Source of the DNA: an uncultured Pelagibacteraceae bacterium | Lineage (GTDB): Bacteria > Pseudomonadota > Alphaproteobacteria > Pelagibacterales > Pelagibacteraceae | Assembly: GCA_902572775.1 (NCBI GenBank) | Contig: CACGHF010000003.1 | Coordinates: 1-50,074, forward strand | Direction of reading: 5' to 3' | Length of the DNA: 50,074 bases | In this document: positions 35,825-46,827 of the stretch, in pieces | How positions within the stretch are numbered: position 1 is the stretch's first letter | Layout of the letters: each line of letters starts with the position of its first letter | Translations under genes and position numbers: made by a program | The notes under the pieces: model-generated | The model's database searches: none | Told to the model about the DNA's origin: nothing | What the model saw: only the letters and a program-made list of their open reading frames with translations

Positions 35825-37973
35825 ATTTTTTTTTTAACCTATTCAAATGAAGTAATGGCTCAGTATAACCTGATGGTTGCTCTTTACCTTTAAACACTAA
35901 ATCACACGCAGTTTGAAACGCTATAGAGTTTTCATAGTCACTACTCATTTTAACATATAGTGGATCATCTTTGTTCTGATCATCTACTATTTTAGCCATC
36001 TCTTTCATTATTTCAGTTACTTGTATTTTTGTTGTAATTCCGTGATGAATCCAATTCGCAATATGTTGTGAAGAAATTCTTAGCGTTGCTCTATCTTCCA
36101 TTAAGCCAATATTGTTAATATCAGGAACTTTCGAACAACCCACACCTTGGTCGATCCATCTTACAACATACCCTAATAAAGTTTGTGCAGAATTAGAAAT
36201 TTCTTTATTTATATCTTCTACAGACCAATTAGGTCTGTCTGCTATTGGGATTGTTAAGAGATCATCAAGCTTAGCTGGTTCTCTATCAATTAATTTTTTT
36301 TGTTCATTAAAAATATTTATTTCATGATAATGTAAAGCATGTAACGCAGCTGCTGTTGGTGACGGAACCCATGCACAGTTTGCTCCTGCTTTTAAGTGTC
36401 CTGTTTTTTGCTCCATCATATCTTTCATTTTGTCGGGCATTGCCCACATCCCTTTTCCAATTTGAGCTTTACCAGCAAACCCACAACTTAAACCAATATC
36501 AACATTGTTATTTTCGTATGCAGTAATCCATTTAGATGACTTCATATCACCTTTTTTAATCATAGGACCAGCTTCCATTGATGTATGCATTTCATCACCA
36601 GTTCTATCTAAGAAACCAGTATTAATAAAAAAAACTCTATTTTTAAGACTTCTAATACATTCTTTTAAATTTGCTGATGTTCTTCTCTCTTCATCCATAA
36701 TACCAATTTTACAAGTGTACTTAGGTAAATTTAGAACTTCTTCAACTTTAGAAAAAATTAAATCTGTAAATGCTGTCTCGTCTGGACCGTGCATTTTAGG
36801 TTTTACAATATAAATTGATCCAGTTCTTGAATTATTTTTATTTTTAATATCATGCAGTGCAGCTGCTGTAGTTATAAATGCATCCATAATACCCTCAGGT
36901 ATTTCACTTCCATCACTCAATAAAATTGAAGGGTTTGTCATTAGATGACCAACGTTTCTTACAAGTAAAAGACTTCTGCCATGTAACTTTAAACCTTTCC
37001 CATCTTTTGAGATATAGCTTCTGTGTGGATTTAATTTTCTCTCAAATAATTTTCCTTCTTTTTCAAATTTTGACTTAAGGTCTCCTTTCATTAGACCTAG
37101 CCAATTTCGATAACAAATAATTTTATCTTCTGAGTCAACAGCCGCTACACTATCTTCATTATCACAAATTGTTGACACTGCAGACTCTAGGATAATATCA
37201 CTAATACCTGCATGATCTTGTTGAGCAGCAAAAGCTCTCGAGTCTTTTAGAATTTCAATATGCAAATTATTATTCTTTAGAATAATTGCAGACGGATTAT
37301 CGCTTTCGCCTCGATGCCCAACAAATTTATTTTCGTCCTCCAAATCAAAAATATCAGCACCTTTTAAAACTTTTAATTTTCCATATTTTACAGCAAAGCT
37401 TGTAATTTTATTCCAACTTAATCCAGCTAATGGAAAGTATTTGTCTAAAAAATCTCTTCCATATTTTATAACCATTTCACCTCTTAAAGGGTCATACCGT
37501 TCAGATACACTGTCTTCAGACTGTTCAATTACATCTGTGCCATAAAGACTATCGTATAAACTCATCCATCTTGCATTAGCAGCATTTAATGCATACCTCG
37601 CATTCATGACAGGTACAACTAGCTGAGGTCCAGCTATACTTGCAATTTCTTCATCAACATTTTCAGTTTCTATTTTAAAATCAGGTCCTTCATTTTTTAA
37701 ATAACCAATTTCTAATAAAAATTTTTTGTACTTATCTAAATTAAATTCTTTACCTTTATTTTTGATATGCCAATCATCTATTTTCTTCTGTAAATCTTCC
37801 CTTAATTTAATTAATTGTTTATTTTTTGGTGCAAGCTCATCGAGGGTTTTTTCTAGACCTAACCAAAAATTTTCTGAAGATACATTTGTATTTTTTAATA
37901 ATTCATCATTTACGAAGTTTGATAGCTTTTCAGATACTTGAAGATTATTAATTTTAAAGTATTTTTCTTGCAT
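35799..37973 (-). CDS. glcB: Malate synthase G
   Basis: Full-length 724-aa MSG (NARWMSLYDSLYGTDVIEQ, IVKPKMHGPDE, GIMDEERRTSANLKECI). Confidence 0.95.
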   Translation of the reverse strand: MQEKYFKINNLQVSEKLSNFVNDELLKNTNVSSENFWLGLEKTLDELAPKNKQLIKLREDLQKKIDDWHIKNKGKEFNLDKYKKFLLEIGYLKNEGPDFKIETENVDEEIASIAGPQLVVPVMNARYALNAANARWMSLYDSLYGTDVIEQSEDSVSERYDPLRGEMVIKYGRDFLDKYFPLAGLSWNKITSFAVKYGKLKVLKGADIFDLEDENKFVGHRGESDNPSAIILKNNNLHIEILKDSRAFAAQQDHAGISDIILESAVSTICDNEDSVAAVDSEDKIICYRNWLGLMKGDLKSKFEKEGKLFERKLNPHRSYISKDGKGLKLHGRSLLLVRNVGHLMTNPSILLSDGSEIPEGIMDAFITTAAALHDIKNKNNSRTGSIYIVKPKMHGPDETAFTDLIFSKVEEVLNLPKYTCKIGIMDEERRTSANLKECIRSLKNRVFFINTGFLDRTGDEMHTSMEAGPMIKKGDMKSSKWITAYENNNVDIGLSCGFAGKAQIGKGMWAMPDKMKDMMEQKTGHLKAGANCAWVPSPTAAALHALHYHEINIFNEQKKLIDREPAKLDDLLTIPIADRPNWSVEDINKEISNSAQTLLGYVVRWIDQGVGCSKVPDINNIGLMEDRATLRISSQHIANWIHHGITTKIQVTEIMKEMAKIVDDQNKDDPLYVKMSSDYENSIAFQTACDLVFKGKEQPSGYTEPLLHLNRLKKKSNLSSKPN

Positions 37974-37984
37974 AGCACTTAATT

Positions 37985-38130
37985 TCGTACCCCATCTGTA
38001 TTTTTGCCTGAGAGTTTTACTCCTTCGGCGGAAATCAATCTCTTTCCAGAGTGTTATGCTTTAATCGGTCCTTTTGCCTGAGAGTTTCCGGGGTGGTTGC
38101 TCCTTCGGCGCTATAAATAGTCTCTCCCGA
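37985..38130 (-). promoter_or_regulatory. Tandem glycine riboswitch upstream of glcB
   Basis: Two aptamer cores on minus strand, each with CGCCGAAGGAG and CTCTCAGGCAAAA. Confidence 0.93.
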
Positions 38131-38240
38131 TAATGAATTTGTATCTGTTAAATGATTTAAGTCAATTAATAAGAATTACACCTTATTTAATATCATTTTA
38201 TTGCCTTTTTTGTATTTTAACCATCCGCTATAAATAAAAC

Positions 38241-39335
38241 ATGAAAAATTATCTAAATTTTGAAACAGAAATTAAAGATCTAGAAAACGAACTAGAAAAA
38301 TTGAAAGATCCTTACAATCAAGAGGGATTATCAGAAGTCGATACCCAAAAAATTTCAAGCACTCAAACAGAAATAGATGAAAAATTAAAAAATATTTATT
38401 CTAATTTAGATCCTTGGCAGACTACTATGGTTGCTCGTCATGAAGATAGGCCTAAAGCAAAATTTTTTATTGATAATTTGTTTGAAGACTTCATTTCATT
38501 ATCTGGGGATAGATATTATGGAGAGGATAAATCGGTATTAACTGGATTTGCAAAGTTCAATGGAAAATCTGTTTTAGTTATAGGTCAAGAAAAAGGAGAA
38601 GATTTAGATAGTAGGATTGAGAGAAATTTTGGAATGATGAGACCAGAGGGTTATAGAAAAACTATAAGATTAATGAACCTAGCTAACAAATTTAATATTC
38701 CCATAATCTCTTTTATTGATACTCCAGGAGCATATCCAGGCGTAGGAGCAGAGGAGAGAGGACAAGCCGAAGCAATTGCAAAATCAATCGAATGCTGTAT
38801 GGAGCTCAAAGTGCCAACAATTGCGATAATTATAGGCGAGGGTGGTTCTGGTGGAGCAATTGCATTAGCTTCATCAAATAAAGTCCTTATGCTAGAAAAT
38901 GCAATTTATTCAGTAATATCCCCTGAGGGATGTGCAACTATTCTATGGAGAGACCCAAAAAAAATGCTTGATGCTGCGAAAGCCATGAAACTTTCAGCTA
39001 AAGATTTATTAAAATTAAAAGTTATTGATGAAATAATTGAAGAACCTTTAGGTGGTGCGCATAGAGATAGAGATATAATATTAAATAATGTGAGGGAAAC
39101 TTTAACAAGAAATTTAAATTATTTTGATGAGTTATCTTCCGAAGAAATAATGAATGAGAGAAAAAATAAATTTCTTAAAATTGGAAGAAACGATGGTTTT
39201 ATGTCTAGTACTGAAGATCTAAGTACATTAACTATTAAGAAAAATAATTTGGATCAAATTTTTAAATCAAAAAAAATATTACTAGCAATTATTGGTGGAT
39301 TAATTTTAGTTTCTTCAATCTTTTTACTAATTTAA
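38241..39335 (+). CDS. accA: Acetyl-CoA carboxylase carboxyltransferase alpha subunit with hydrophobic C-terminal tail
   Basis: IERNFGMMRPEGYRKTIRLM, SFIDTPGAYPGVGAEERGQAEAIA, IGEGGSGGAIAL; C-terminal KKILLAIIGGLILVSSIFLLI. Confidence 0.93.
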   Translation: MKNYLNFETEIKDLENELEKLKDPYNQEGLSEVDTQKISSTQTEIDEKLKNIYSNLDPWQTTMVARHEDRPKAKFFIDNLFEDFISLSGDRYYGEDKSVLTGFAKFNGKSVLVIGQEKGEDLDSRIERNFGMMRPEGYRKTIRLMNLANKFNIPIISFIDTPGAYPGVGAEERGQAEAIAKSIECCMELKVPTIAIIIGEGGSGGAIALASSNKVLMLENAIYSVISPEGCATILWRDPKKMLDAAKAMKLSAKDLLKLKVIDEIIEEPLGGAHRDRDIILNNVRETLTRNLNYFDELSSEEIMNERKNKFLKIGRNDGFMSSTEDLSTLTIKKNNLDQIFKSKKILLAIIGGLILVSSIFLLI

Positions 39336-39338
39336 ATT

Positions 39339-41885
39339 TTATAAAGCACCGCAGCAGTGCTTATATTTTTTGCCAGAACCACAATAACATGGCTCATTTC
39401 TCCCTATTTTTTTATTTTTTGCAATTTGTTGAAATTTATCTTCTCTTTTGCTTTCTTCATTTTGGTTTGTTTCGACCACGACTCTTAAGTTCATAAGAAT
39501 TGTTACATAATCTAATTTTAATTTTTCTAGAAGATTTGAAAATAATTCGAATGCTTCTTTTTTATATTCAACCAATGGGTCCCTCTGACCATAAGATCTT
39601 AAGCCTATAACTTGTCTTAATTGCTCCAAATATTGGATATGTGATTTCCAATTTAAATCAATCGATTGCAGAAAAATTCTTTTTTCAATTTCTTTTGCAT
39701 GATCTTCACCCAGAAGTTTAATTCGATCATTTCTTGTTTCTTGAAATTTATTAGAAATTTTTTCTCTAAAATCCTTATCTTTTGCTTCAATTAAATCTTT
39801 AAACTCAGATTCTTCAAAACTTTTTCCAATTATTTGCTTAGTTTTATTATAAAATTCATTGCTTTTTGGATTGGATAAATTTGAAATTTTTAGCTTTATT
39901 AAATCATCAGATATTTCTCTTAAAAATTCATCTGAATAATCAAAGATATTGTCACTATTCATCGCATTTTTTCTTTGTGAAAACACAACATGTCTTTGAT
40001 CATTAAGAACATTATCAAATTTGATGAGTGTTTTTCTTATATCAAAATTTCTAGCTTCTACTTTCTGTTGGGCTCTCTCTAATGCTTTGTTAATCCATGG
40101 ATGATCAATACTTTCACCGTCTTTAAGTCCAAGTTTTTCTAGCATACTATTCATAGATTCTGATCCAAAAATTCTCATTAAATCATCTTCAAGACTAACA
40201 TAAAATACAGAACTACCTTCATCTCCTTGTCTTCCAGATCTCCCTCTAGCCTGGTTATCGACTCTTCTAGACTCCATTCTTTCTGTGCCAATTACAAATA
40301 AACCCCCTAATGATTTAATTTTATCTTTATTTATTTTAAGGTGTTCTTCTGGGATAGAACCTTTTTTACCACCAAGTTGAATATCGACTCCTCTTCCAGA
40401 GATACTTGTTGTAATAATTAATGAATTTTCCTTTCCTGCATTTGCAATTATTTCAGCTTCATTCTCATGATTTTTTGCATTCAAAACTACATGTTTAATA
40501 TTTTTTTTATTTAGTAAATTTGAATAAACTTCAGATTTGTTAATGCTTGAGGTAAATACTAAAATAGGCTGACCCAATTTGTTTCTCTCAATTATTTTTT
40601 CTACAATTGCATCATTCTTTTCTTTTTCTGTTCTAAAAATTAAATCATTAAAATCCTTTCGGATCATTTCTTTGTTTGTTGGAATAACAACAACTGGTAG
40701 ATTATAAATTTCATAAAACTCTTCAGATTCTGTAGCGGCTGTACCAGTGCAACCAGATATTTTTTTATAAAGTTTAAAATAATTTTGATAGGTTATTGAA
40801 GCTAGCGTTTGATTTTCAGCCTGTACTTGAATTTTTTCTTTGGCCTCCAAAGCTTGATGTAAACCATCTCCAAAACGCCTGCCTTCTAAAATTCTCCCAG
40901 TAAGTTCATCAATAATTTTAAGACTTCCATCTTTAACAATATAGTCTCTACCCTTTTCAAATAAATGATTTGCTCGCAAAGCTTGATTAACGTGGTGAAC
41001 TAAATGTAAATTTTCTGGGTCATAAAAATTATTATTTTTTAAAATACCAGCATTAGAAAAAAGTTTTTCAATATTATTTATTCCATCATTGGTTAAGTTA
41101 ATATTTTTTTCTTTCTCATCAATTTCATAATCTTTTTGATTTAAAATTCTTATTAATCTATCAATTATTGAATATTGTGTAGCCTTATCTTCTGCCGCTC
41201 CAGAAATTATTAAAGGTGTTCTTGCTTCATCTATCAAACAAGAGTCTATTTCATCTACTATTGAAAAATTATGATCTCTCTGAACCATTTGCTCTTCAGA
41301 AAATTTCATATTATCTCTTAAATAATCAAAACCTAATTCACTATTAGTTGCATAAGTGATATCACAATTATAGTTTTGTTTACGTTCTGCATCATCTTGA
41401 TAATTATTAATAAATCCTGATGAGAGGCCTAGAAAATTATAAATTTGCCCCATTTCAACCGAGTCTCTTTTTGCAAGATAATCATTTACTGTTACTATAT
41501 GAACTCCTTTACCGTTTAATGCATTTAAATAAGCAGCAAGAGTTATGGTTAAAGTTTTTCCTTCTCCAGTTCTCATTTCAGCAATTTTGCCCTCGTGTAA
41601 GGCTACACCTCCTATCAACTGAACGTTAAAGTGTCTTTCATTTCGAGTTCGTTTGGCAGCCTCCCTGACTAAAGCAAAAGCTTCTGGAAGTAACTCGTCT
41701 AAAGATTTTCCTTCCTTTAACTGATTTTTAAATTCATCGGTTTTTTTTGGAAATTCGTCGTCATTTAAATTTTTAAAATTTTTCTCATGTAAGTTTATTT
41801 TTTCAATAATTTTACCAATTCTATCTAGCTCCTTTTGATTACTAGATTTGATAAATTTTGTAATTAAATTTAATGGGTTAAACAT
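39339..41885 (-). CDS. secA: Preprotein translocase ATPase SecA
   Basis: MRTGEGKTLTITLAAYLNAL, VDEIDSCLIDEARTPLIISG, C-terminal CYCGSGKKYKHCCG. Confidence 0.97.
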   Translation of the reverse strand: MFNPLNLITKFIKSSNQKELDRIGKIIEKINLHEKNFKNLNDDEFPKKTDEFKNQLKEGKSLDELLPEAFALVREAAKRTRNERHFNVQLIGGVALHEGKIAEMRTGEGKTLTITLAAYLNALNGKGVHIVTVNDYLAKRDSVEMGQIYNFLGLSSGFINNYQDDAERKQNYNCDITYATNSELGFDYLRDNMKFSEEQMVQRDHNFSIVDEIDSCLIDEARTPLIISGAAEDKATQYSIIDRLIRILNQKDYEIDEKEKNINLTNDGINNIEKLFSNAGILKNNNFYDPENLHLVHHVNQALRANHLFEKGRDYIVKDGSLKIIDELTGRILEGRRFGDGLHQALEAKEKIQVQAENQTLASITYQNYFKLYKKISGCTGTAATESEEFYEIYNLPVVVIPTNKEMIRKDFNDLIFRTEKEKNDAIVEKIIERNKLGQPILVFTSSINKSEVYSNLLNKKNIKHVVLNAKNHENEAEIIANAGKENSLIITTSISGRGVDIQLGGKKGSIPEEHLKINKDKIKSLGGLFVIGTERMESRRVDNQARGRSGRQGDEGSSVFYVSLEDDLMRIFGSESMNSMLEKLGLKDGESIDHPWINKALERAQQKVEARNFDIRKTLIKFDNVLNDQRHVVFSQRKNAMNSDNIFDYSDEFLREISDDLIKLKISNLSNPKSNEFYNKTKQIIGKSFEESEFKDLIEAKDKDFREKISNKFQETRNDRIKLLGEDHAKEIEKRIFLQSIDLNWKSHIQYLEQLRQVIGLRSYGQRDPLVEYKKEAFELFSNLLEKLKLDYVTILMNLRVVVETNQNEESKREDKFQQIAKNKKIGRNEPCYCGSGKKYKHCCGAL

Positions 41886-41950
41886 GACTATTTGATTTAT
41901 TCTTTACTTATATTGTTTAATATATGTATTAAATAAATAATTTAAACAAT

Positions 41951-43252
41951 ATGGGAATTAATTTAACAAATTTTTTATCATCTCAATCAAAAAATACTAA
42001 AATGATTGATTTTCAAGACCTTGATCATTTAGACGGTCTTTCAATTTCAGTTGTTTCAGCAAATTTATATAAAGATATCAGAGATGATTTAACAATGTTC
42101 TATTTTAGAGAAGGCGCTAATTACGCTTCTGTCTATACACAATCAAAAATAGTATCTGAAAATATAAAATGGAATTTAAACCAAAGACCAAAAAAAATAT
42201 ATTCTCTCATTGTAAATACAAGAAACGCCAATGCTTTCACTGGAAAGCAAGGATATGAAAGTTTAAAAAAAATAGCTGATTTAACAGCTAAACAACTAAA
42301 TAAAAAACAAGAGGAAGACGAAGATAATCCTAAAAAAATTTCTTCAAAAAATATAATTTTTGGTTGCACGGGTACTATCGGAGAAATTTTTCCATATGAA
42401 AAAATATATAATAATATTCCAACTTTAATTAAAAAGATTAGTTATACCCAAAATAAATTTATTTGGATGAAAGCAGCACTTGCAATCATGACCACGGATA
42501 CGAAGCCAAAATTAGCTATGGAAGAATGTCATATTGGAAGTGAAAAAGTAAAAATTTATGGTATTGCCAAAGGATCTGGTATGATTTATCCAAATATGGC
42601 TACGACACTTGCATATGTATTTACTGATGCAACTTTATCTAATGATATTTTAGGTAAGTTATTAAAAAAAAATATAACTAATACATTTAACTCTATTTCT
42701 TGTGACGGGGACACTAGCACCAATGACATGGCAACTATTTTTGCAACCAATGAAGTAAAACATTCAGAAGTAAAAAATATAAATGAAAATAAAATTAAAA
42801 ATTTTGATAAAGCTTTAAATAACGTTCTTTTAAATCTAGCTAAAAGAGTTGTTACAGATGGTGAAGGAGCATCAAAATTCATAACAATAAATGTTAGTAA
42901 ATGTAAAAATGAGATAGATGCAAAAAAAATTGCTTTCTCAGTTGCAAATTCTCCACTAGTAAAAACTGCAATTGCTGGAGAAGACCCAAATTGGGGACGA
43001 GTTATAATGGCAATTGGTAAAGCTGGACCTAGAATAAATCTAAATAAATTGTTAATTAAATTTGGGAGTATATTAATTGTAGAAGGAGGAAAATTAAATC
43101 AAAATTACGATGAAAAGCAAACAGCAAATTATATGAAATCTGAAAATATAGAAATAAATATTGAAACTTTTACAGGAAACAAAAACTTTACAGCTTATAC
43201 AATGGATTTAACAAAAAAATATATTGAAATTAATGCAGACTATAGAAGTTAA
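41951..43252 (+). CDS. argJ: Bifunctional ornithine acetyltransferase/N-acetylglutamate synthase
   Basis: GMIYPNMATTLAYVFTDA, SCDGDTSTNDMATIFA, GEDPNWGRVIMAIGKAG. Confidence 0.93.
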   Translation: MGINLTNFLSSQSKNTKMIDFQDLDHLDGLSISVVSANLYKDIRDDLTMFYFREGANYASVYTQSKIVSENIKWNLNQRPKKIYSLIVNTRNANAFTGKQGYESLKKIADLTAKQLNKKQEEDEDNPKKISSKNIIFGCTGTIGEIFPYEKIYNNIPTLIKKISYTQNKFIWMKAALAIMTTDTKPKLAMEECHIGSEKVKIYGIAKGSGMIYPNMATTLAYVFTDATLSNDILGKLLKKNITNTFNSISCDGDTSTNDMATIFATNEVKHSEVKNINENKIKNFDKALNNVLLNLAKRVVTDGEGASKFITINVSKCKNEIDAKKIAFSVANSPLVKTAIAGEDPNWGRVIMAIGKAGPRINLNKLLIKFGSILIVEGGKLNQNYDEKQTANYMKSENIEINIETFTGNKNFTAYTMDLTKKYIEINADYRS

Positions 43253-43290
43253 CTTATTGAAAATCCAAATTGTATGATTAACTAATAATC

Positions 43291-43719
43291 ATGATTAAAT
43301 ATAAACTTTTTTGCAAAGAATGTGATTTAAAATTTGATAGTTGGTTTGCCTCTTCAAACGAGTATGAAAGATTAAAAAAGAAAAAACTTTTGAATTGTCA
43401 CAATTGTAATTCAGTAAAAATTGAAAAAACAATTATGGCACCTCAGCTAATAAGTAACAAGTTAAAAATTAATGAAAAAATAAACTTGGAAAAATATAAT
43501 GAAGTAAAAAAAACTATAAAAGATTATCAAAAATTTATTAAAGCTAATTTTAATTTTGTTGGTGACAATTTTGCTTATGAGGCGAGATCAATTCATTATA
43601 ATGGTAAAAAAAAATCAAAGGGTATTTACGGTAATGCATCAAAGGAAGATTTAAAAGAATTAAAAGAAGAAGGCATAGATGCTCAAATGATCCCTTGGAT
43701 AGATGAAAAAGAAAATTAG
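43291..43719 (+). CDS. DUF1178 family protein
   Basis: MIKYKLFCKECDLKFDSWFASSNEYERLKKKKLLNCHNC, C-terminal DAQMIPW. Confidence 0.75.
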   Translation: MIKYKLFCKECDLKFDSWFASSNEYERLKKKKLLNCHNCNSVKIEKTIMAPQLISNKLKINEKINLEKYNEVKKTIKDYQKFIKANFNFVGDNFAYEARSIHYNGKKKSKGIYGNASKEDLKELKEEGIDAQMIPWIDEKEN

Positions 43720-44438
43720 TTTTTAATGAACTTTGCTATATAGTTTACAGATAAATCTCTAGAAATACTCCATTCATCTTTAATTATATTAAAATTCATA
43801 CCCTCTAATTTATTGAGAGATAAATCATATTTTATTAAAATTTTTTTAAGATCCTCAGGTTTAACAAATTTTTCCCACTCGTGTGTTCCAATTGGAAGCC
43901 ATCTCAAAACATATTCTGCTCCAACAATTGCAAAAATATAAGATTTTAAAGTTTTATTGATTGTTGCAACAAACATTATTCCATTTTTTTTTAAAAGTTT
44001 TGAGCAAGATTTTAAAAAAAAATCTATATCCTCTACATGTTCAACAATTTCCATATTTAAAATAACATCAAATTTTTTTTTAATTTTAAGTTTTTCAGGT
44101 GACGAACATAAATAATTAATTTTTAGCTTATTTTTTTTTGAATGAAGTTTTGCAATTTTTATATTTTTATCTGATGCATCAATACCTGTCACGTTTGCAC
44201 CCATTATTGACATTGGTTCAGATAGTAAGCCTCCACCACATCCAATATCTAAAATATTTATTCCCGATAAAGGCCTGAATTTATTTTTTAATTTGAAATT
44301 ATTAATAATATTTTCCTTTATATATTTTATCCTTGTTGGATTAAATTTATGAAGTGGTTTGAATTTACCCTCTGGATCCCACCATTCATTAGCCATTTTA
44401 GAAAATTTATCTATTTCTTTTTTATTTACGCTAGTCAT
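43716..44438 (-). CDS. ubiG: Ubiquinone biosynthesis O-methyltransferase
   Basis: EWWDPEGKFKPLHKFNPTRIKYI, ILDIGCGGGLLSEPMSIMGA, NMEIVEHVED. Confidence 0.92.
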   Translation of the reverse strand: MTSVNKKEIDKFSKMANEWWDPEGKFKPLHKFNPTRIKYIKENIINNFKLKNKFRPLSGINILDIGCGGGLLSEPMSIMGANVTGIDASDKNIKIAKLHSKKNKLKINYLCSSPEKLKIKKKFDVILNMEIVEHVEDIDFFLKSCSKLLKKNGIMFVATINKTLKSYIFAIVGAEYVLRWLPIGTHEWEKFVKPEDLKKILIKYDLSLNKLEGMNFNIIKDEWSISRDLSVNYIAKFIKN

Positions 44439-44513
44439 TGTGATAAATAGTTGACATAATAATTTAGATGTATTTTATCCATTATTTATTAAATATTAAT
44501 AATTAAAGCTAGC

Positions 44514-45725
44514 ATGAAAACTATCGTATTAAAATTTGGTGGAACATCTGTAGGAACTATAGATAGAATTAAAAAGGTATGCAAAATTATTGCTTTTTAC
44601 AAAAAGAAAAAAAATAAGGTAGTAGTTGTTTCATCGGCAATGAGTGGTGTGACAAATGAGTTAGTTAATAAATCTAAACTTATAAGTAGCAATTTTGATA
44701 GAGCAGAATATGATGCATTAGTTTCGACTGGAGAACAAGTATCATGTGCGCTTATTGCTGGTAGACTAAAGCATAATGGGTTTAAATCAAGATCTTGGAC
44801 GTCTTGGCAATTACCTATTTTAACAGATGGTCCTCATTCAAGTGCAAGGATTAGTTCAGTAGGAATTAAAGAAATAAATAAATATATAAATTCAGGTGGA
44901 ATACCTATAATCACTGGTTTTCAGGGTGTTAGCAATGATTTTAGGATTACGACTATAGGAAGAAGTGGATCTGATGCAACAGCAATTATGCTTGCAAAAT
45001 TTATTAAAGCTGATGAATGTATAATTTATACTGACGTAGATGGAGTTTATACTACAGATCCAAGACAATATAAAAAAGCAAAAAAAATTAAAAAAATATT
45101 TTATGATGAGATGTTAGAAATGGCATCACTTGGCTCAAAAGTAATGCAGCCCACATCAGTTCAAGACGCTAAATTAAATAAGATTGATATCAAGGTCAAA
45201 TCTTCTTTTGTTTCAAAGAGTGGAACTTTAATTACAGGTTCTAAAAAAATTTTTAGCAATCAGATTATAACTGGAATTTCATCAACCAAAAATGATGCTA
45301 AAATCACCATTATAGGTGTGAAAGATAGACCAGGTGTTGCTGCATCAATTTTTAAACCACTATCAAATAATCTTATAAATGTAGATATGGTAGTTCAAAA
45401 CATATCTTTAGATGGCAAAGAAACTGATCTTACATTTACAATAAAATCTGAAGATTTAAAAAAAACAGAAAAATTAATTAAACAAAATAAAAAAATATCT
45501 TTTAAAAAAATATCATTTGATAAAGGTGTTTCTAAAATTTCTATTATAGGCGTTGGTATGATAACTACTCCGGGAATAACATATAGAATGTTTCAAGCTC
45601 TAGCTTCAAAAAAAATTAATATTTTGGTTATTTCTACTTCAGAGATAAAAATTTCAGTTCTAGTTTCTGTTAAGCATGCTAAAAGAGCTATAGCAGCTTT
45701 ACATAAAGAGTTTAAATTAGACTGA
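44514..45725 (+). CDS. lysC: Aspartate kinase
   Basis: [38 protein letters not shown]-terminal ACT domains. Confidence 0.95.
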   Translation: MKTIVLKFGGTSVGTIDRIKKVCKIIAFYKKKKNKVVVVSSAMSGVTNELVNKSKLISSNFDRAEYDALVSTGEQVSCALIAGRLKHNGFKSRSWTSWQLPILTDGPHSSARISSVGIKEINKYINSGGIPIITGFQGVSNDFRITTIGRSGSDATAIMLAKFIKADECIIYTDVDGVYTTDPRQYKKAKKIKKIFYDEMLEMASLGSKVMQPTSVQDAKLNKIDIKVKSSFVSKSGTLITGSKKIFSNQIITGISSTKNDAKITIIGVKDRPGVAASIFKPLSNNLINVDMVVQNISLDGKETDLTFTIKSEDLKKTEKLIKQNKKISFKKISFDKGVSKISIIGVGMITTPGITYRMFQALASKKINILVISTSEIKISVLVSVKHAKRAIAALHKEFKLD

Positions 45726-45730
45726 TCATA

Positions 45731-46825
45731 ATGAGCTTAAGACCTTTTAGAGATATTAAAAGAAGAAAAACCAAAGTAATAAATGTTGGAAGAGTAAAGA
45801 TTGGTGGTGATAACCCAATTTCTGTTCAATCAATGACGAACACTTTAACTACTGATGTTAAAGCAACTATTAAACAAATAAATGATATAACAGAGGAAGG
45901 TGCAGACATTGTAAGAGTTTCTTGTCCCGATGAGAGCTCAACATTAGCACTAAAAGAAATTATAAAGCATGTCTCAATACCAGTGGTTGCAGATATTCAT
46001 TTTCATTATAAAAGAGCTATTGAGGCAGCAGAAAATGGAGCTAGCTGCTTAAGAATTAATCCAGGAAATATTGGAGATGCATCTAAGATTCATGAAGTAT
46101 TAAAAGCTGCAAAGAATAACAATTGTTCAATAAGGATTGGAGTTAATGCAGGCTCACTAGAAAAAGATATTTTAGAAAAATTTAAAGAGCCTTGCCCAGA
46201 AGCTTTAGTAGAAAGTGCTCAGAGGAATATTAAAATCTTAGAGGATAAAGACTTTTTTAATTTTAAAATTAGTGTCAAGTCATCAGATGTATTTCTATCT
46301 ATTGCAGCATACAGGCAGCTATCTAAAGTTACAAATTATCCTTTACATCTTGGAATTACAGAGGCAGGCAGTTTTGTTTCTGGTAGCATAAAATCATCAA
46401 TTGGTCTTGGTAGTTTGTTGATGGATGGAATTGGAGACACAATAAGAATTTCCTTATCTGATAATCCAACTCAGGAAGTAAAAATAGGCAACGAAATATT
46501 AAAATCACTTAATTTAAGAAATAGAGGTGTGAAGATAATATCCTGTCCATCGTGTGCGAGACAAGCATTTGAGGTGATTGACACAGTTAAAATTTTAGAG
46601 GAAAAATTAGCTCATATTAAAACACCCATAACTTTATCAATTATTGGCTGTGTTGTTAATGGACCAGGAGAAGCAGCAATGACAGATGTTGGAATTACAG
46701 GAGGGGGCAAGGGCAATAATATGCTTTATTTATCTGGTGTTCAGAACGAAAAAGTTTTAACTAAAGATATAATCAACAAAGTAATTAGTGAAGTTGAGAA
46801 GAAAGCATCTGAGCTAGAGAAATAA
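45731..46825 (+). CDS. ispG: 4-hydroxy-3-methylbut-2-en-1-yl diphosphate synthase
   Basis: [55 protein letters not shown]. Confidence 0.95.
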   Translation: MSLRPFRDIKRRKTKVINVGRVKIGGDNPISVQSMTNTLTTDVKATIKQINDITEEGADIVRVSCPDESSTLALKEIIKHVSIPVVADIHFHYKRAIEAAENGASCLRINPGNIGDASKIHEVLKAAKNNNCSIRIGVNAGSLEKDILEKFKEPCPEALVESAQRNIKILEDKDFFNFKISVKSSDVFLSIAAYRQLSKVTNYPLHLGITEAGSFVSGSIKSSIGLGSLLMDGIGDTIRISLSDNPTQEVKIGNEILKSLNLRNRGVKIISCPSCARQAFEVIDTVKILEEKLAHIKTPITLSIIGCVVNGPGEAAMTDVGITGGGKGNNMLYLSGVQNEKVLTKDIINKVISEVEKKASELEK

Positions 46826-46827
46826 CC

